A stretch of 15,370 bases of DNA. It comes from Pseudomonadota bacterium. GTDB lineage: Bacteria; Pseudomonadota; Alphaproteobacteria; Rhizobiales; Devosiaceae. The notes under the pieces were generated by a model. The model was not told the origin of the DNA and made no database searches. It saw only the letters and a list, made by a program, of their open reading frames with translations. The DNA lies in contig JAEZBF010000029.1 of the NCBI GenBank assembly GCA_023427545.1, forward strand, positions 1-15,370. Direction: 5' to 3'. The position numbers and the translations under genes are program-made. Position 1 is the stretch's first letter, and the number at the start of each line of letters is the position of its first letter. Shown here piece after piece: positions 5,770 through 15,088 of the stretch.

Positions 5770-6059
5770 CATCTCGCTGCCGGCGGCGAGAAGCTGACTT
5801 CGATACGCTGGAACAGGGTGCCGGGCTTCATCGTCTCCAGCCAGCGGTGGAACGCCGGCAGGTCCGCGAACCCCGCCCGCTTCGCGTCAACTTCGGTGAC
5901 GTCTTCAGGCCGCAGGTCATCGATCCGGCCGATGTAGAGGATGCCTAGGCGGGTCTTAAGCGTCCCACCGGATTTGACCGTGGGGCGCGACCAGCGCCGG
6001 AAGACGAGATCGATCCCGCCGTCGCGGATGGCCTCGAGGTCGCTGAGCTTCAGCAGCAT
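5766..6059 (-). CDS. Small ASCH-like (PUA-like RNA-binding) protein, linked to tRNA-Leu
   Basis: This 97-residue protein begins MLLKLSDLEAIRDGGIDLVF, then RRWSRPTVKSGGTLKTRLG and ILYIGRIDDL. A helix, 'I..G..D..FR.W', a GG turn and alternating strands resemble the ASCH domain, a PUA-like fold linked to RNA binding, but this is recognition by pattern and not certain. The ATG at 6059 lies only 8 bases after the encoded CCA end of tRNA-Leu, with no ribosome site in between, and the family-like N-terminus begins at that ATG. Its mRNA therefore probably comes from the tRNA transcript and would be almost leaderless after 3' processing of the tRNA. The stop overlaps the convergent gene. Confidence 0.68.
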   Translation of the reverse strand: MLLKLSDLEAIRDGGIDLVFRRWSRPTVKSGGTLKTRLGILYIGRIDDLRPEDVTEVDAKRAGFADLPAFHRWLETMKPGTLFQRIEVSFSPPAARC

Positions 6060-6067
6060 GGCAAATC

Positions 6068-6153
6068 TGGTGCGGGCGGCGGGACTCGAACCCGCACGGG
6101 GCTACCCCCTCGGGATTTTAAGTCCCGTATGTCTACCATTCCATCACGCCCGC
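6068..6153 (-). tRNA. tRNA-Leu (anticodon UAA), CCA encoded
   Basis: On the minus strand, the acceptor stem GCGGGCG (5' end at 6153) pairs with CGCCCGC, followed by discriminator A (6071) and genomic CCA (6070-6068). The anticodon stem-loop is CGGGA-CTTAAAA-TCCCG, giving anticodon UAA (leucine, reads UUA). The variable arm AGGGGGTAGCCCCGT is long, as in class II tRNAs, and the T arm GCGGGTTCGAGTCCCGC is perfect. It sits 39 bases after gpt on the same strand. Confidence 0.97.
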
Positions 6154-6192
6154 AACGGCGGCCAGATAACGGGGCACGTCTGCCAGCGCAAG

Positions 6193-6690
6193 CTAGTCGG
6201 TGCCGCCGGAGATGGGAGGGACGTAGGTCACGTCGAGATCCCAGGGGAAGAAGATCCAGGTGTCCTGGCTGACCTCAGTGATGAACGTATCGACCATCTC
6301 GCGGCCCTTCGGCTTGGCATAGACGGTGGCGAAATGCGCGCCGGGCAGCATTTCGCGGACGATGCGGGCCGTGGCGCCGGTGTCGACGAGGTCGTCGACG
6401 ATCAGCATCTTGCCGCCGGCCCGCGCGCGCTCGAGGATTGACGGGCTGATCGCCTTGAGCACCTTAACCTCGCCCTGGGCTTGGTGGTCGTAGCTTTTCA
6501 CCGCCACGCTTTCTATGTTGCGGATATTGAGCTCACGGGCGACGATCGCTGCGGGGACGAGGCCGCCGCGGGCGATCGCGATGACCGCCTCGAAGGGCCC
6601 CTGCCCCTGCAGCCGCCACGCCAGTGCCCGGCTGTCCCGGTGGAACTGATCCCAGGTGACGGGGAAGGACTTCTGCTGGCTCTGGCTCAT
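6193..6690 (-). CDS. gpt: Xanthine (xanthine-guanine) phosphoribosyltransferase
   Basis: This 165-residue cytoplasmic enzyme transfers the phosphoribosyl group of PRPP to xanthine or guanine (purine salvage). The PRPP-binding motif is MLIVDDLVDTGAT, with the paired acidic residues and TGAT loop. AVIAIARGGLVPAAIVAREL upstream is the conserved loop of Gpt-type enzymes, and the C-terminal TWIFFPWD is a Gpt hallmark (base-binding Trp region). E. coli Gpt has 152 residues, so the length fits. I chose the ATG at 6690: GGAGG lies seven bases upstream. A GTG at 6708, overlapping the stop of the preceding gene, is in frame but would have to read through that ribosome site. It is probably an operon with the preceding CinA-like gene. 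Confidence 0.94.
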   Translation of the reverse strand: MSQSQQKSFPVTWDQFHRDSRALAWRLQGQGPFEAVIAIARGGLVPAAIVARELNIRNIESVAVKSYDHQAQGEVKVLKAISPSILERARAGGKMLIVDDLVDTGATARIVREMLPGAHFATVYAKPKGREMVDTFITEVSQDTWIFFPWDLDVTYVPPISGGTD

Positions 6691-6704
6691 CTCGCCGCCT
6701 CCGT

Positions 6705-7484
6705 TCACTGTTGCGCCGCGCGTGCGGTAGCCGCTTCGACCATCTGCCTGACCGCGGCCTCGGCTTCGGCGAGCCGGGCGGCGTCGGGGGAGCGCAGCAC
6801 GAGCTCTGTGGTCGGCCGGCCACTGCCCATCTGCGGATAGCTGCCCATCTTCACGTCCGGGAACTGCTCCTGCAGCTTGCCGAACGGTTCGCCTATGGCG
6901 CCCTCGCCGACTGGCGCCGGTACGGTAACCGACAGGACCTTCCTTCCGCCCTGAAGTGTCGGGGCGATAGCCTCCAGCATCGCCCGCATGATGACGGGTA
7001 CGCCCGCCATGACGTGAACGTTGCCGATGCGGAACCCTGGTGCTGCCGAAACCGAGTTGACGATGAGATCGGCGCCCTCGGGGATGCGTGCCATGCGAAG
7101 CCGCGCCGTGGTCACTTCCGTATTGGTGGTCCTCCAGCGTGCCTCGAGCATTTCGCGGGCCTGCTGGTTGATTGGTAGCGCCACGCCGAAGGCCTTCGCC
7201 ACGGCGTCCGCGGTGATGTCGTCATGCGTCGGGCCGATGCCGCCCGTGGTGAAAACATAGGTGTATCGATGCCGTAGGCCATCGAGCGCAGCGACGATGT
7301 CGTCGGTATCGTCAGCGACGACACGAACTTCGCGCAGGTCGATGCCCAGGTCGGTGCAGAACTCCGCCGTCGCTGCGATGTTCACGTCCTTGGTGCGGCC
7401 GGAGAGAATCTCGTCGCCGATGACGAGCAGGCCGGCGGTGGGGTTGTCCATGGGTGCTGGGCGGTCCCGGATCGGAAGCGGCAT
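6705..7484 (-). CDS. Competence/damage-inducible protein CinA-like, molybdopterin-binding (MoCF) domain protein
   Basis: This 259-residue protein has the MoaB/Mog-like molybdopterin-binding domain in its first 170 residues: LLVIGDEILSGRTKD (19-33) and FTTGGIGPTHDDITADA (78-94), the family signature. The rest is a short C-terminal region (TELVLRSPD and a helix). The nicotinamide-nucleotide amidase domain of full CinA is absent, which is usual for this stand-alone form. The family is linked to molybdopterin or nucleotide (ADP-ribose) pyrophosphatase chemistry; the precise substrate is not evident. I take the ATG at 7484, with GGAAAGG about 7 bases upstream; the ATG at 7451 (MDNPTAG) is possible but has no ribosome site. 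Its TGA lies just before gpt, so the two are likely co-transcribed. Confidence 0.88.
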   Translation of the reverse strand: MPLPIRDRPAPMDNPTAGLLVIGDEILSGRTKDVNIAATAEFCTDLGIDLREVRVVADDTDDIVAALDGLRHRYTYVFTTGGIGPTHDDITADAVAKAFGVALPINQQAREMLEARWRTTNTEVTTARLRMARIPEGADLIVNSVSAAPGFRIGNVHVMAGVPVIMRAMLEAIAPTLQGGRKVLSVTVPAPVGEGAIGEPFGKLQEQFPDVKMGSYPQMGSGRPTTELVLRSPDAARLAEAEAAVRQMVEAATARAAQQ

Positions 7485-7601
7485 GGATGCCTTTCCGCGC
7501 AGCGAAGGTCAAGCAAACCGGCCGGATTGCCAACGGCTTTGCCGCCGACTCTTCCCTTAACAGGACGGGACGATTATCTCTGGGCCAGACCGGAGCCGCC
7601 A

Positions 7602-8432
7602 ATGATCACCTACATCGATGCCGAGAGCAAAACCCGCCGCACTTCGGGAGTGATCCCGCTCCACGGCGAAGCGGGGTTCGCTGCCATGCGCAAGGCCGGT
7701 GCGCTCACGGCGGAGGCGCTCGACCTGCTCACCGACATGGTCAAGCCGGGGGTGTCGACGGCGGCGCTCGACAAGTTCGCCTACGAGTTCGCCCGCGACA
7801 ACGGCGCGATGCCGGCGACGCTGTTCTACAAGGGCTACCGGCACTCGCTCTGCACCTCGATTAACCACGTCGTCTGCCACGGTATTCCCAACGAGAAGGG
7901 CCTGCGCGAGGGCGACATCGTCAACATCGACCTGACGCTGATCGTCGATGGCTGGCATGGTGATTCGAGCCGGATGTATGCCGTCGGCGAGATCAGCCGG
8001 AAGGCCGAGCGGCTGATCCAGGTGACCTACGAGAGCCTCGAAGCCGGCATCGCGGTCGCCAAGCCCGGCAACACGACCGGCGACATCGGCGCGGCGATCC
8101 AGAAGCACGCGGAGGCGGAGCGGATGAGCGTGGTGCGCGACTTCGTCGGCCATGGCGTGGGTCAGCTGTTCCACGATGAGCCGAACATCCTGCACTTTGG
8201 CGTGCCGGGTACCGGCGCCGAGCTCAAGCCGGGGATGATCTTCACCATCGAGCCGATGATCAATCTCGGCCGGCCGCAGGTGAAGGTGCTATCGGACGGT
8301 TGGACGGCGGTGACCCGCGACCGCACGTTGTCGGCGCAGTGCGAGCACTCGGTGGGCATCACGAGCACTGGCTGCGAGATCTTCACCGCATCGCCGCGCG
8401 GGATCTTCAACCCGCTCGTGTTGCGGAAATAG
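7602..8432 (+). CDS. map: Type I methionine aminopeptidase
   Basis: This 276-residue enzyme removes the N-terminal methionine of new proteins. All five metal ligands are present: D110, D121, H184, E217 and E248, each exactly 13 positions beyond the E. coli residues (D97, D108, H171, E204, E235). The substrate His is in YRHSLCTSINHVVCHG (79-94). The protein is a catalytic domain with only a short N-terminal extension. The ATG at 7602 follows GGAG seven bases upstream; an in-frame ATG at 7527 would add a 25-residue segment with no family support and is rejected. radC starts 2 bases after the stop, so they are co-transcribed. The gene is usually essential. Confidence 0.97.
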   Translation: MITYIDAESKTRRTSGVIPLHGEAGFAAMRKAGALTAEALDLLTDMVKPGVSTAALDKFAYEFARDNGAMPATLFYKGYRHSLCTSINHVVCHGIPNEKGLREGDIVNIDLTLIVDGWHGDSSRMYAVGEISRKAERLIQVTYESLEAGIAVAKPGNTTGDIGAAIQKHAEAERMSVVRDFVGHGVGQLFHDEPNILHFGVPGTGAELKPGMIFTIEPMINLGRPQVKVLSDGWTAVTRDRTLSAQCEHSVGITSTGCEIFTASPRGIFNPLVLRK

Positions 8433-8434
8433 GC

Positions 8435-9160
8435 GTGGCGACGCGGGCGAAGCCCCAACCGGCTCAGGCCGGCCTGTCTGACGCTACTCCTCATTTCCAC
8501 GGGCACTTCGAGCGGGCGCGTGAGCGACTGGCCCTTACGGGGCCGGAAGCACTGCAGGACTACGAGCTCCTCGAACTCGTGCTCCACATCGTCCTGCCAC
8601 GTCGCGACACCAAAGCGCTGGCGAAGGACCTGCTTGGGCGCTTTCACAGTTTCTCAGGCGTGCTGGCTGCTCCGCCGGAGCGGCTCGCCGAGATCAAGGG
8701 GCTGGGGCCAACCTCAGTAGCCAACCTCAAGGTCATCCAGGCGGCGGCGCAGCGCTTCGCGCGGGATCGCATCGATCGTGAGCAGCCGGTGCTCGGCTCA
8801 TGGTCGGCGCTGCTGGATTACTGCCGGTCGCAAATGGCGTTCGAGGACAAGGAGCAGTTCCGCATCCTCTTTCTCGACAAGAAGAACAGGCTGATCGCCG
8901 ACGAGGTGCAGCAGCGCGGAACCGTGGACCACACGCCGGTCTATCCGCGCGAGGTGATCAAGCGCTCTCTCGAACTCTCGGCGACGGCGGTGATCCTGCT
9001 GCACAATCACCCCTCCGGCGATCCGTCACCCTCGAGCGCGGACGTGCAGATGACGCGGCAGATCGTCGACATCGCCAAGCCACTCGGGATCACCGTACAT
9101 GACCACATTATCATCGGCAGGAACGGCCACGCCTCGCTCAAGGCGCTGAAGCTGATGTGA
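8435..9160 (+). CDS. radC: RadC family protein (UPF0758, JAB/MPN domain)
   Basis: This 241-residue protein has the two RadC parts: an N-terminal helix-hairpin-helix region (ELLELVLHIVLPRRDTKALA, then LAEIKGLGPTSVANL) and a C-terminal JAMM/MPN metalloprotease-like domain with HNHPSGDPSPSSAD, the H-x-H-P-S-G-x8-D motif. RadC was once linked to DNA repair; that link was later withdrawn, and the role is unknown. The start is GTG at 8435, 2 bases after the map stop, with GGAA about 6 bases upstream; an ATG further upstream lies inside map and is rejected. The protein is complete. It converges with the GNAT-type gene, 26 bases away. Confidence 0.95.
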   Translation: MATRAKPQPAQAGLSDATPHFHGHFERARERLALTGPEALQDYELLELVLHIVLPRRDTKALAKDLLGRFHSFSGVLAAPPERLAEIKGLGPTSVANLKVIQAAAQRFARDRIDREQPVLGSWSALLDYCRSQMAFEDKEQFRILFLDKKNRLIADEVQQRGTVDHTPVYPREVIKRSLELSATAVILLHNHPSGDPSPSSADVQMTRQIVDIAKPLGITVHDHIIIGRNGHASLKALKLM

Positions 9161-9186
9161 AGTCGCGCGCCCTTGTGGCACGACGG

Positions 9187-10389
9187 CTAGTCGGCAGCCT
9201 CTTCTTGGGCAGCGGTCTTGCCGCGGTTCATCAGGGCGCGCGCCTTCTTGGCCAATGCGAGAAGCCGGGGATTGGTCTTGATGTCGTGGCGAGTGTGCTG
9301 GGCGATCCGGTGCGAGGCGGCAGCGACGTGACCCAAGGGGGTCAGCGGCACGTAGTGTTGCCGAACCGGGAAAGTAACGTTGCACCAGTGGCGCTTCTCG
9401 TCGGTGAACCCCGCGCCCATGTCGAAGCTGCGGAAGCCCTCACCGAAAACCGTCTGCATGACGCGTAGCAGGCACTGCTTGCCCGGCGAGCCGCCCTGGA
9501 TGCGCGGATCGTCGCTCATCGAGGAGATGAGGCAGAACATCCGATTCCCTGAGACGACATTGTAGCGTACGGCGACGATCTCGCCGTCCAAGCGCAGGAC
9601 GTGCAGCTTGACAGGCACTCCGGAGCCCCGGAGGAGCGTGGCGTCGTAGAAGGCCCGCACCCTTGGATCTGCGAAGGGATCAGCGATGCCCATGGCAGAG
9701 AAGCGCGCCGCACGCTGGCGGAACATGAGATCAAGCACCGGCAGGTTTTCGGCGCCACCATCGAGCTCTTCGAAGCTCACCTTGCCGAGCGCGTCGAGCC
9801 GCTCGCCCTGCTGACGGTCGTGCTTGCGGCGCGACTTGCTGCGCTGCGTCTTGTCGGCCTCTTCCCAGCTTGCGAATTCGGCGCGGTAGAGCGTGTCGCC
9901 GATCGTCGAAGCACCAAGCTCATTGAAATAGGCCAGCTGCGGTACGGCAGGGAGGTACGCGAGGTCCGCGCCCGTCGCCGCGAGCATGGTGCGCCAGAGT
10001 GTTAACCGCTGCTGGGTGGTCATCGCCTGAAGCCGGCCGACATCGACGACCGGTGCGTTGCAGCCGACATGCCGGCCGGGGAACCAGGTCAGCAGCCGCA
10101 GGCCGAAGCGCTGGCGCCGCATGAGCGGCAGCAGCGCGACCGGTGCACCGTCGAGACTTGCCACAACGAACAGCCTGTCGCGCTCCGGCACCTTGAGGCT
10201 GTCGGCCCAGAGCTGCGTGAACCCCACGGTCTGGCCCGGCGATTCAACCGGACCGCGCGCGGCGAGAACGGCCCACGTTCCGGAGACCTCCTCGATGCGC
10301 GAGGTCACCGAGACGGTGATCCGCGGGGCGTCGGCTCGAACGCCGGTCGCCTCGACATCTGCTTCGATCGCAATGGTGCTGTCGGTCAT
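9187..10389 (-). CDS. BioF2/CelD-type GNAT N-acetyltransferase family protein
   Basis: This 400-residue protein resembles the BcsL/CelD family (two GNAT-like domains, FemAB-like). Visible features: an N-terminal block with GFTQLWADSL; GAPVALLPLMRRQRFGLRLL then FPGRHVGCNAPVVD; the basic stretch SKSRRKHDRQQGERL at about 184-198, typical of this family; then the GNAT-like C-terminal domain with HVLRLDGEIVAVRYN, a long helix, and FDMGAGFTDEKRHWCN. Such proteins are often near exopolysaccharide genes, but no such genes are seen here. I start at the ATG at 10389, which has GGAG six bases upstream, rather than 30 codons further out. No signal peptide is seen. The substrate is unknown; the ccdA gene lies upstream on the same strand, 121 bases away. 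Confidence 0.82.
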   Translation of the reverse strand: MTDSTIAIEADVEATGVRADAPRITVSVTSRIEEVSGTWAVLAARGPVESPGQTVGFTQLWADSLKVPERDRLFVVASLDGAPVALLPLMRRQRFGLRLLTWFPGRHVGCNAPVVDVGRLQAMTTQQRLTLWRTMLAATGADLAYLPAVPQLAYFNELGASTIGDTLYRAEFASWEEADKTQRSKSRRKHDRQQGERLDALGKVSFEELDGGAENLPVLDLMFRQRAARFSAMGIADPFADPRVRAFYDATLLRGSGVPVKLHVLRLDGEIVAVRYNVVSGNRMFCLISSMSDDPRIQGGSPGKQCLLRVMQTVFGEGFRSFDMGAGFTDEKRHWCNVTFPVRQHYVPLTPLGHVAAASHRIAQHTRHDIKTNPRLLALAKKARALMNRGKTAAQEEAAD

Positions 10390-10510
10390 GCCGCACTCCG
10401 CCGCTCCCTGGCGCCAGGTGTCGCCAAGTGAGGTGAAATAATACCTTAGGGAGACCTGCTTGATGCGTGCGGGCTGCACATTAACTCAAGCGAGGGTTAA
10501 CGCGGCCGGC

Positions 10511-11248
10511 TCAGCCGAAGGTGGAGAGCACCGGGAAGGTTTCCAGGAACCAGTACGACAGCCGGGTGAACTGCCCGGTGATGAACAGGACCCCGGTGAG
10601 CACCAGCCCGCCGCCCATGATCCGCTCGACCGTTCCGAGGTGTTTCCGGAAGCTCGCGAAGAACGCCAGGAACGGGCCGATGGCGATGCCGGCGAGGAGG
10701 AAGGGTACGCCAAGCCCCAGTGAGTAGAGACCGAGCAGCGCGGCACCCTGGTAAGCAGTCTCCTGGCTGGCGGCGACTGACAGCACAGCCGCAAGGACAG
10801 GGCCGATGCAGGGCGTCCAGCCGATGGCGAAGGCGAGGCCGAGGAGGAGGCCGCCGATTGGACCGCTTGCCACTCCCGGCCCCTGATGGCGGAGCTGCCG
10901 GTCGAGGAAGCCGATCCGGTAGACGCCGAGGAAGTGCAGCCCCATCGCGACGATCAGCACGCCCGCCAGCGGGGTGAGGATCGGCAGCGCCTGGCGAAAG
11001 GCCTGGCCGAATGCGGTGGCGGTGGCACCGAGGGTAACGAACACGATCGAGAAGCCGAGGATGAAGAAGATTGAGGTGAGGACGGAGCGTCGCCAGAGCA
11101 CGCCTGTGCCGGCCCGGTCGTCGCGCAGCTGCTCGAAACTCGCCCCACTCATATAAGTGAGATATGGCGGCACCAGCGGGAGCACGCAGGGGCTGAGGAA
11201 GCTCAACACCCCTGCCCCGAAGATCAGCGGCAGCGAGAACCCGAACAT
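10511..11248 (-). CDS. ccdA: Cytochrome c biogenesis protein CcdA (DsbD beta-domain family)
   Basis: This 245-residue inner-membrane protein carries electrons from cytoplasmic thioredoxin to the periplasm for heme-binding or other thiol-disulfide partners. It has about six hydrophobic helices and the two expected redox cysteines, C21 in LSFLSPCVLPLVPPY and C147 in AIGWTPCIGP. Length and layout match the short CcdA form without thioredoxin-like ends. The start is fixed: an in-frame TAG lies three codons before the ATG at 11248, and the next Met (residue 33) would cut into the first helices. No clear Shine-Dalgarno sequence precedes it. There are no other cytochrome c maturation genes in the window. 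Confidence 0.95.
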   Translation of the reverse strand: MFGFSLPLIFGAGVLSFLSPCVLPLVPPYLTYMSGASFEQLRDDRAGTGVLWRRSVLTSIFFILGFSIVFVTLGATATAFGQAFRQALPILTPLAGVLIVAMGLHFLGVYRIGFLDRQLRHQGPGVASGPIGGLLLGLAFAIGWTPCIGPVLAAVLSVAASQETAYQGAALLGLYSLGLGVPFLLAGIAIGPFLAFFASFRKHLGTVERIMGGGLVLTGVLFITGQFTRLSYWFLETFPVLSTFG

Positions 11249-11320
11249 GGCGGTGTTCTAGCGGTAGCGTGCGGCAAAGCAATGCGCGTTGGTGATGTGG
11301 TGCCACGGACATGAGTCACA

Positions 11321-11355
11321 CGCCCTCGTGGTCCGACAGGCTCACCATGAGGGCG
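11321..11355. repeat. REP-like palindrome between ccdA and rpe
   Basis: CGCCCTCGTGG (11321-11331) and CCATGAGGGCG (11345-11355) are near-perfect complements (one G-T pair) around TCCGACAGGCTCA. The core GGTCCGACAGGCTCACC resembles dispersed palindromes I have seen in sphingomonad intergenic regions (from memory). There is no T run, so it is unlikely to be a terminator. Confidence 0.5.
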
Positions 11356-11431
11356 ACTGCAACCGCGACAGTCCGGGAATGCTTGGCTGCCGACCCTTGT
11401 GTCGCCGGAACCGTGGAGCTAAGCGAGACGC

Positions 11432-12109
11432 ATGTCCCGCCCCATCCGCATTGCGCCGTCGATCCTTTCAGCCGATTTCGCGCGGTTGGGCGATGAAGTG
11501 CGCGCGCTCGAGGCTGGGGGGACCGACTACTTCCACGTCGACATCATGGACGGCCACTTCGTCCCGAACATCAGCATGGGACCGGTGGTTCTTTCCGCAC
11601 TCCGGCCGCTGACGGCCAAGGTCCTGGATGTCCACCTGATGATCGCGCCGGCCGACCCCTATTTGCCGGCGTTCGCAAAGGCGGGTGCTGACATCATCAC
11701 GGTACATGCCGAAGCCGGGCCGCACCTTCACCGTTCGCTCCAGGCTATCCGCGCCGAGGGCAAGAAGGCGGGCGTTGCGATCAATCCGGCTACACCGGTC
11801 TCAGCAGTCGAGCACGTGATCGGCGACATCGATCTGCTTCTGGTAATGAGCGTCAACCCGGGCTTCAGCGGGCAGAGCTTCATCCGCGAAGCACTGGTCA
11901 AGCTACGCCAGGCGCGTGACCTTATCGGCGGCCGACCGATCGACCTGGAGGTCGATGGCGGCATTGCTCCTGACAACGCCGGCGAGGTCGCAGGGGCCGG
12001 AGCCAACGTTCTGGTGGCCGGTTCGGCGATCCTCGCCGGCAACGACGCCACAACCTATGCCGGACGGATCGCCGCAATACGCGATGCAGCGCAGACCATC
12101 CATGTTTGA
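11432..12109 (+). CDS. rpe: Ribulose-phosphate 3-epimerase
   Basis: This 225-residue TIM-barrel enzyme interconverts ribulose 5-phosphate and xylulose 5-phosphate in the pentose phosphate pathway (and Calvin cycle where present). The metal and catalytic residues are visible: H35 and D37 in FHVDIMDGHFVPN, H68 in DVHLM and D175 in LEVDGGI. VNPGFSGQSF (141-150) binds the phosphate end. Length is normal. A weak GGAG/AGCGAG site precedes the ATG at 11432, with the REP-like palindrome further upstream. purB starts 30 bases after the stop, so the two may be co-transcribed; ribose phosphate production feeds PRPP for purine synthesis. Confidence 0.96.
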   Translation: MSRPIRIAPSILSADFARLGDEVRALEAGGTDYFHVDIMDGHFVPNISMGPVVLSALRPLTAKVLDVHLMIAPADPYLPAFAKAGADIITVHAEAGPHLHRSLQAIRAEGKKAGVAINPATPVSAVEHVIGDIDLLLVMSVNPGFSGQSFIREALVKLRQARDLIGGRPIDLEVDGGIAPDNAGEVAGAGANVLVAGSAILAGNDATTYAGRIAAIRDAAQTIHV

Positions 12110-12139
12110 AGCAACCATCGAACTACGGCGGGCAAGCTG

Positions 12140-13458
<1,319 letters not shown>

Positions 13459-13462
<4 letters not shown>

Positions 13463-14013
13463 GGGTGTCGGAAACGGACATCCTGATCCTACCCGGCCTG
13501 GGCAATGCGGAGCCGGGACACTGGCAGCGGCGGTGGGAGTCGCGGATCGCAACCGCGCGGCTGGTCGAGCAGGACAACTGGGACCGGCCGCAACTCGGCG
13601 CCTGGACCTCGACCATCGAGCGGGCGATCATGATGGCGACCCGGCCCGTGGTGCTGGTCGCCCATTCGCTCGGGGTGAGCGCAGCGGTGCACACCGCGCA
13701 GCGGCTCAAGGACGCCAAGGTGCGCGGCGCCTTCCTCGTGGCCCCGCCGGATCACGAGGGCGACCAGGTTCCTTCCGAGGCCGCAGGGTTCGGCCATGTG
13801 CCGCGCGATCCACTGCCCTTCCCCTCGATGCTGGTCGCATCGACTAACGATCCGCTGTGCTCGGTCGAACGCGCGGTAGACCTTGCCGCGGCCTGGGGCT
13901 CGGACCTGCACTTCGCGGGCGCTGCTGGTCACATCAATGTTGCCTCGGGGCATGGACCCTGGCCGGAGGGGCTCGTCATGTTCACGCGACTGATGCAGCG
14001 GTTGCGGGGCTAA
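13459..14013 (+). CDS. RBBP9/YdeN-family alpha/beta serine hydrolase
   Basis: This 184-residue protein has the small hydrolase layout of the RBBP9/YdeN family: ILPGLGNAEPGHWQ (10-23) at the N-terminus, VAHSLG with nucleophile S70, STNDP with acid D131, and AGHINVASGHG with H158 as the third triad member. It is complete and cytoplasmic (no signal peptide). Substrate is unknown for this family; esterase-like activity is expected. It overlaps purB by four bases (ATGA), so it is translationally coupled to it, and is followed after 4 bases by the SixA-type gene. Confidence 0.9.
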
Positions 14014-14017
14014 GCCA

Positions 14018-14545
14018 GTGAGCCGGCTGCGCCTCTATCTGATGCGGCACGCAAAATCAGCCTGGGACCAACCGGAACTTGCCGACTTCGATCGCCCGCT
14101 CAATGAACGCGGTCGCAGGGCAGCCAGCGAAATGGGTGGGCTGATGGCGGCGAAGGGCTATGCCCCCGAACGCGTGCTCTGTTCCAACGCGAAGCGGGCG
14201 CAGGAGACGCTCGCCGGGGTTCTCGGCGAGCTCCCGAGCCGTCCCGACATCATCCACACGCGCGGCATCTACGAGGCGGATACAGCGCGCCTGCTGCAGC
14301 TGATCCGCATAAGCGGCGGCAGCGCGCGAGCGCTCATGCTGATCGGGCACAACCCGGGCATGAGCGATCTTGCCCAGCTGCTGAGCGGTGGCGGAAGCCT
14401 TGCGGCGATCGGCCGGCTGCAGGGAAAGTTCCCGACAGCTGCGCTGGCGGTTCTCTCGTTCGACGCGCCGGACTGGTCGGCAATCGGTTCAGGGGCGGGA
14501 CGGCTCGATGCCTACCACACCCCTGCCCGACATCACGGCGATTAG
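14018..14545 (+). CDS. SixA-type histidine phosphatase family protein
   Basis: This 175-residue protein is of the small histidine-phosphatase branch: LMRHAKSAW (R10, H11 as the phospho-acceptor histidine), DRPLNERGRR (25-34), R60, E86 and IGHNPG (H111). In E. coli, SixA removes phosphate from phosphohistidine in phosphotransferase components; here the partner is unknown. The start is GTG at 14018, 4 bases after the hydrolase stop. The layout purB-hydrolase-SixA suggests a single transcript. It ends in a 4-base overlap with the minus-strand zeta gene (TTAG at 14542-14545). Confidence 0.88.
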   Translation: MSRLRLYLMRHAKSAWDQPELADFDRPLNERGRRAASEMGGLMAAKGYAPERVLCSNAKRAQETLAGVLGELPSRPDIIHTRGIYEADTARLLQLIRISGGSARALMLIGHNPGMSDLAQLLSGGGSLAAIGRLQGKFPTAALAVLSFDAPDWSAIGSGAGRLDAYHTPARHHGD

Positions 14546-14865
14546 CCCTCGGCGAGCACCTGCTCGCGGGCGACGGCGACGAGCTGCTGCATCTTCTGGC
14601 GAATCATGTCGTCGGAAACGGACGCGCCCTTGGCCTTGAGGTCGGCAGAAACCTTGCGGAACACGTCCTCGTCGCCCGCTTCCTCGAAGTCGGCAGCGAC
14701 TACCGAGCGCGCGTACTCGTTGGCATGCTCTTCGGACAGGCCCAGCTGCTCGGCGGCCCAGAGGCCGAGCAGCTTGTTGCGGCGCGCGGTAGCCTTGAAC
14801 TGGAGCTCGCTGTCATGGGCGAACCGCGCCTCTTCACCGCGCTTACGATCCTCGAACCCGCTCAT
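14542..14865 (-). CDS. DUF1476 protein, F1Fo-ATPase inhibitor subunit zeta
   Basis: This 107-residue protein starts MSGFEDRKRGEEARFAHDSE, the N-terminus that, in the alphaproteobacterial zeta proteins studied in Paracoccus, enters the F1 motor and blocks ATP hydrolysis. The helical core continues with RRNKLLGLWAAEQLGLS and the tail DDMIRQKMQQLVAVA. Length is typical. It should act in the cytoplasm on F1. Not all family members inhibit strongly, and their strength differs between free-living and symbiotic groups. GGAGG lies six bases before the ATG at 14865. It is divergent from purC and convergent with the SixA-type gene. Confidence 0.93.
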   Translation of the reverse strand: MSGFEDRKRGEEARFAHDSELQFKATARRNKLLGLWAAEQLGLSEEHANEYARSVVAADFEEAGDEDVFRKVSADLKAKGASVSDDMIRQKMQQLVAVAREQVLAEG

Positions 14866-15088
14866 GCCCTGCCTCCGTTGGTGCCGCTAACGGCGCCACC
14901 CGGCGCCACGATAGGAGACGACATAAGGGGTTCATCGGCCTAAATCAACGGACCGGAAGGACCGCTTGTACGGGCTTGTTTAGGCACCGGCAGGGCGGGC
15001 GCCAAAGGTGAAAGAGCTTGCAATCCGTCCCGCTTCTGTTCCATGAACGCGGCCGATCCATCCCCTTTCATCGCTATCGGACCGCTGG

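Noticed and set aside
6068..6153. tRNA-Leu as an integration site of a mobile element
   Set aside because: No integrase, no repeated tRNA 3' end and no change of base composition were seen next to it.
6691..6708. An earlier GTG start for gpt
   Set aside because: The GGAGG site is inside these six codons and is correctly placed for the ATG at 6690.
7527..7601. An N-terminal extension of map
   Set aside because: The extra 25 residues have no family support, while the ATG at 7602 has GGAG in front and gives a normal length.
8300..8434. An earlier start for radC inside map
   Set aside because: It would overlap map by over 130 bases in another frame; the GTG at 8435 has a ribosome site and begins before the conserved region.
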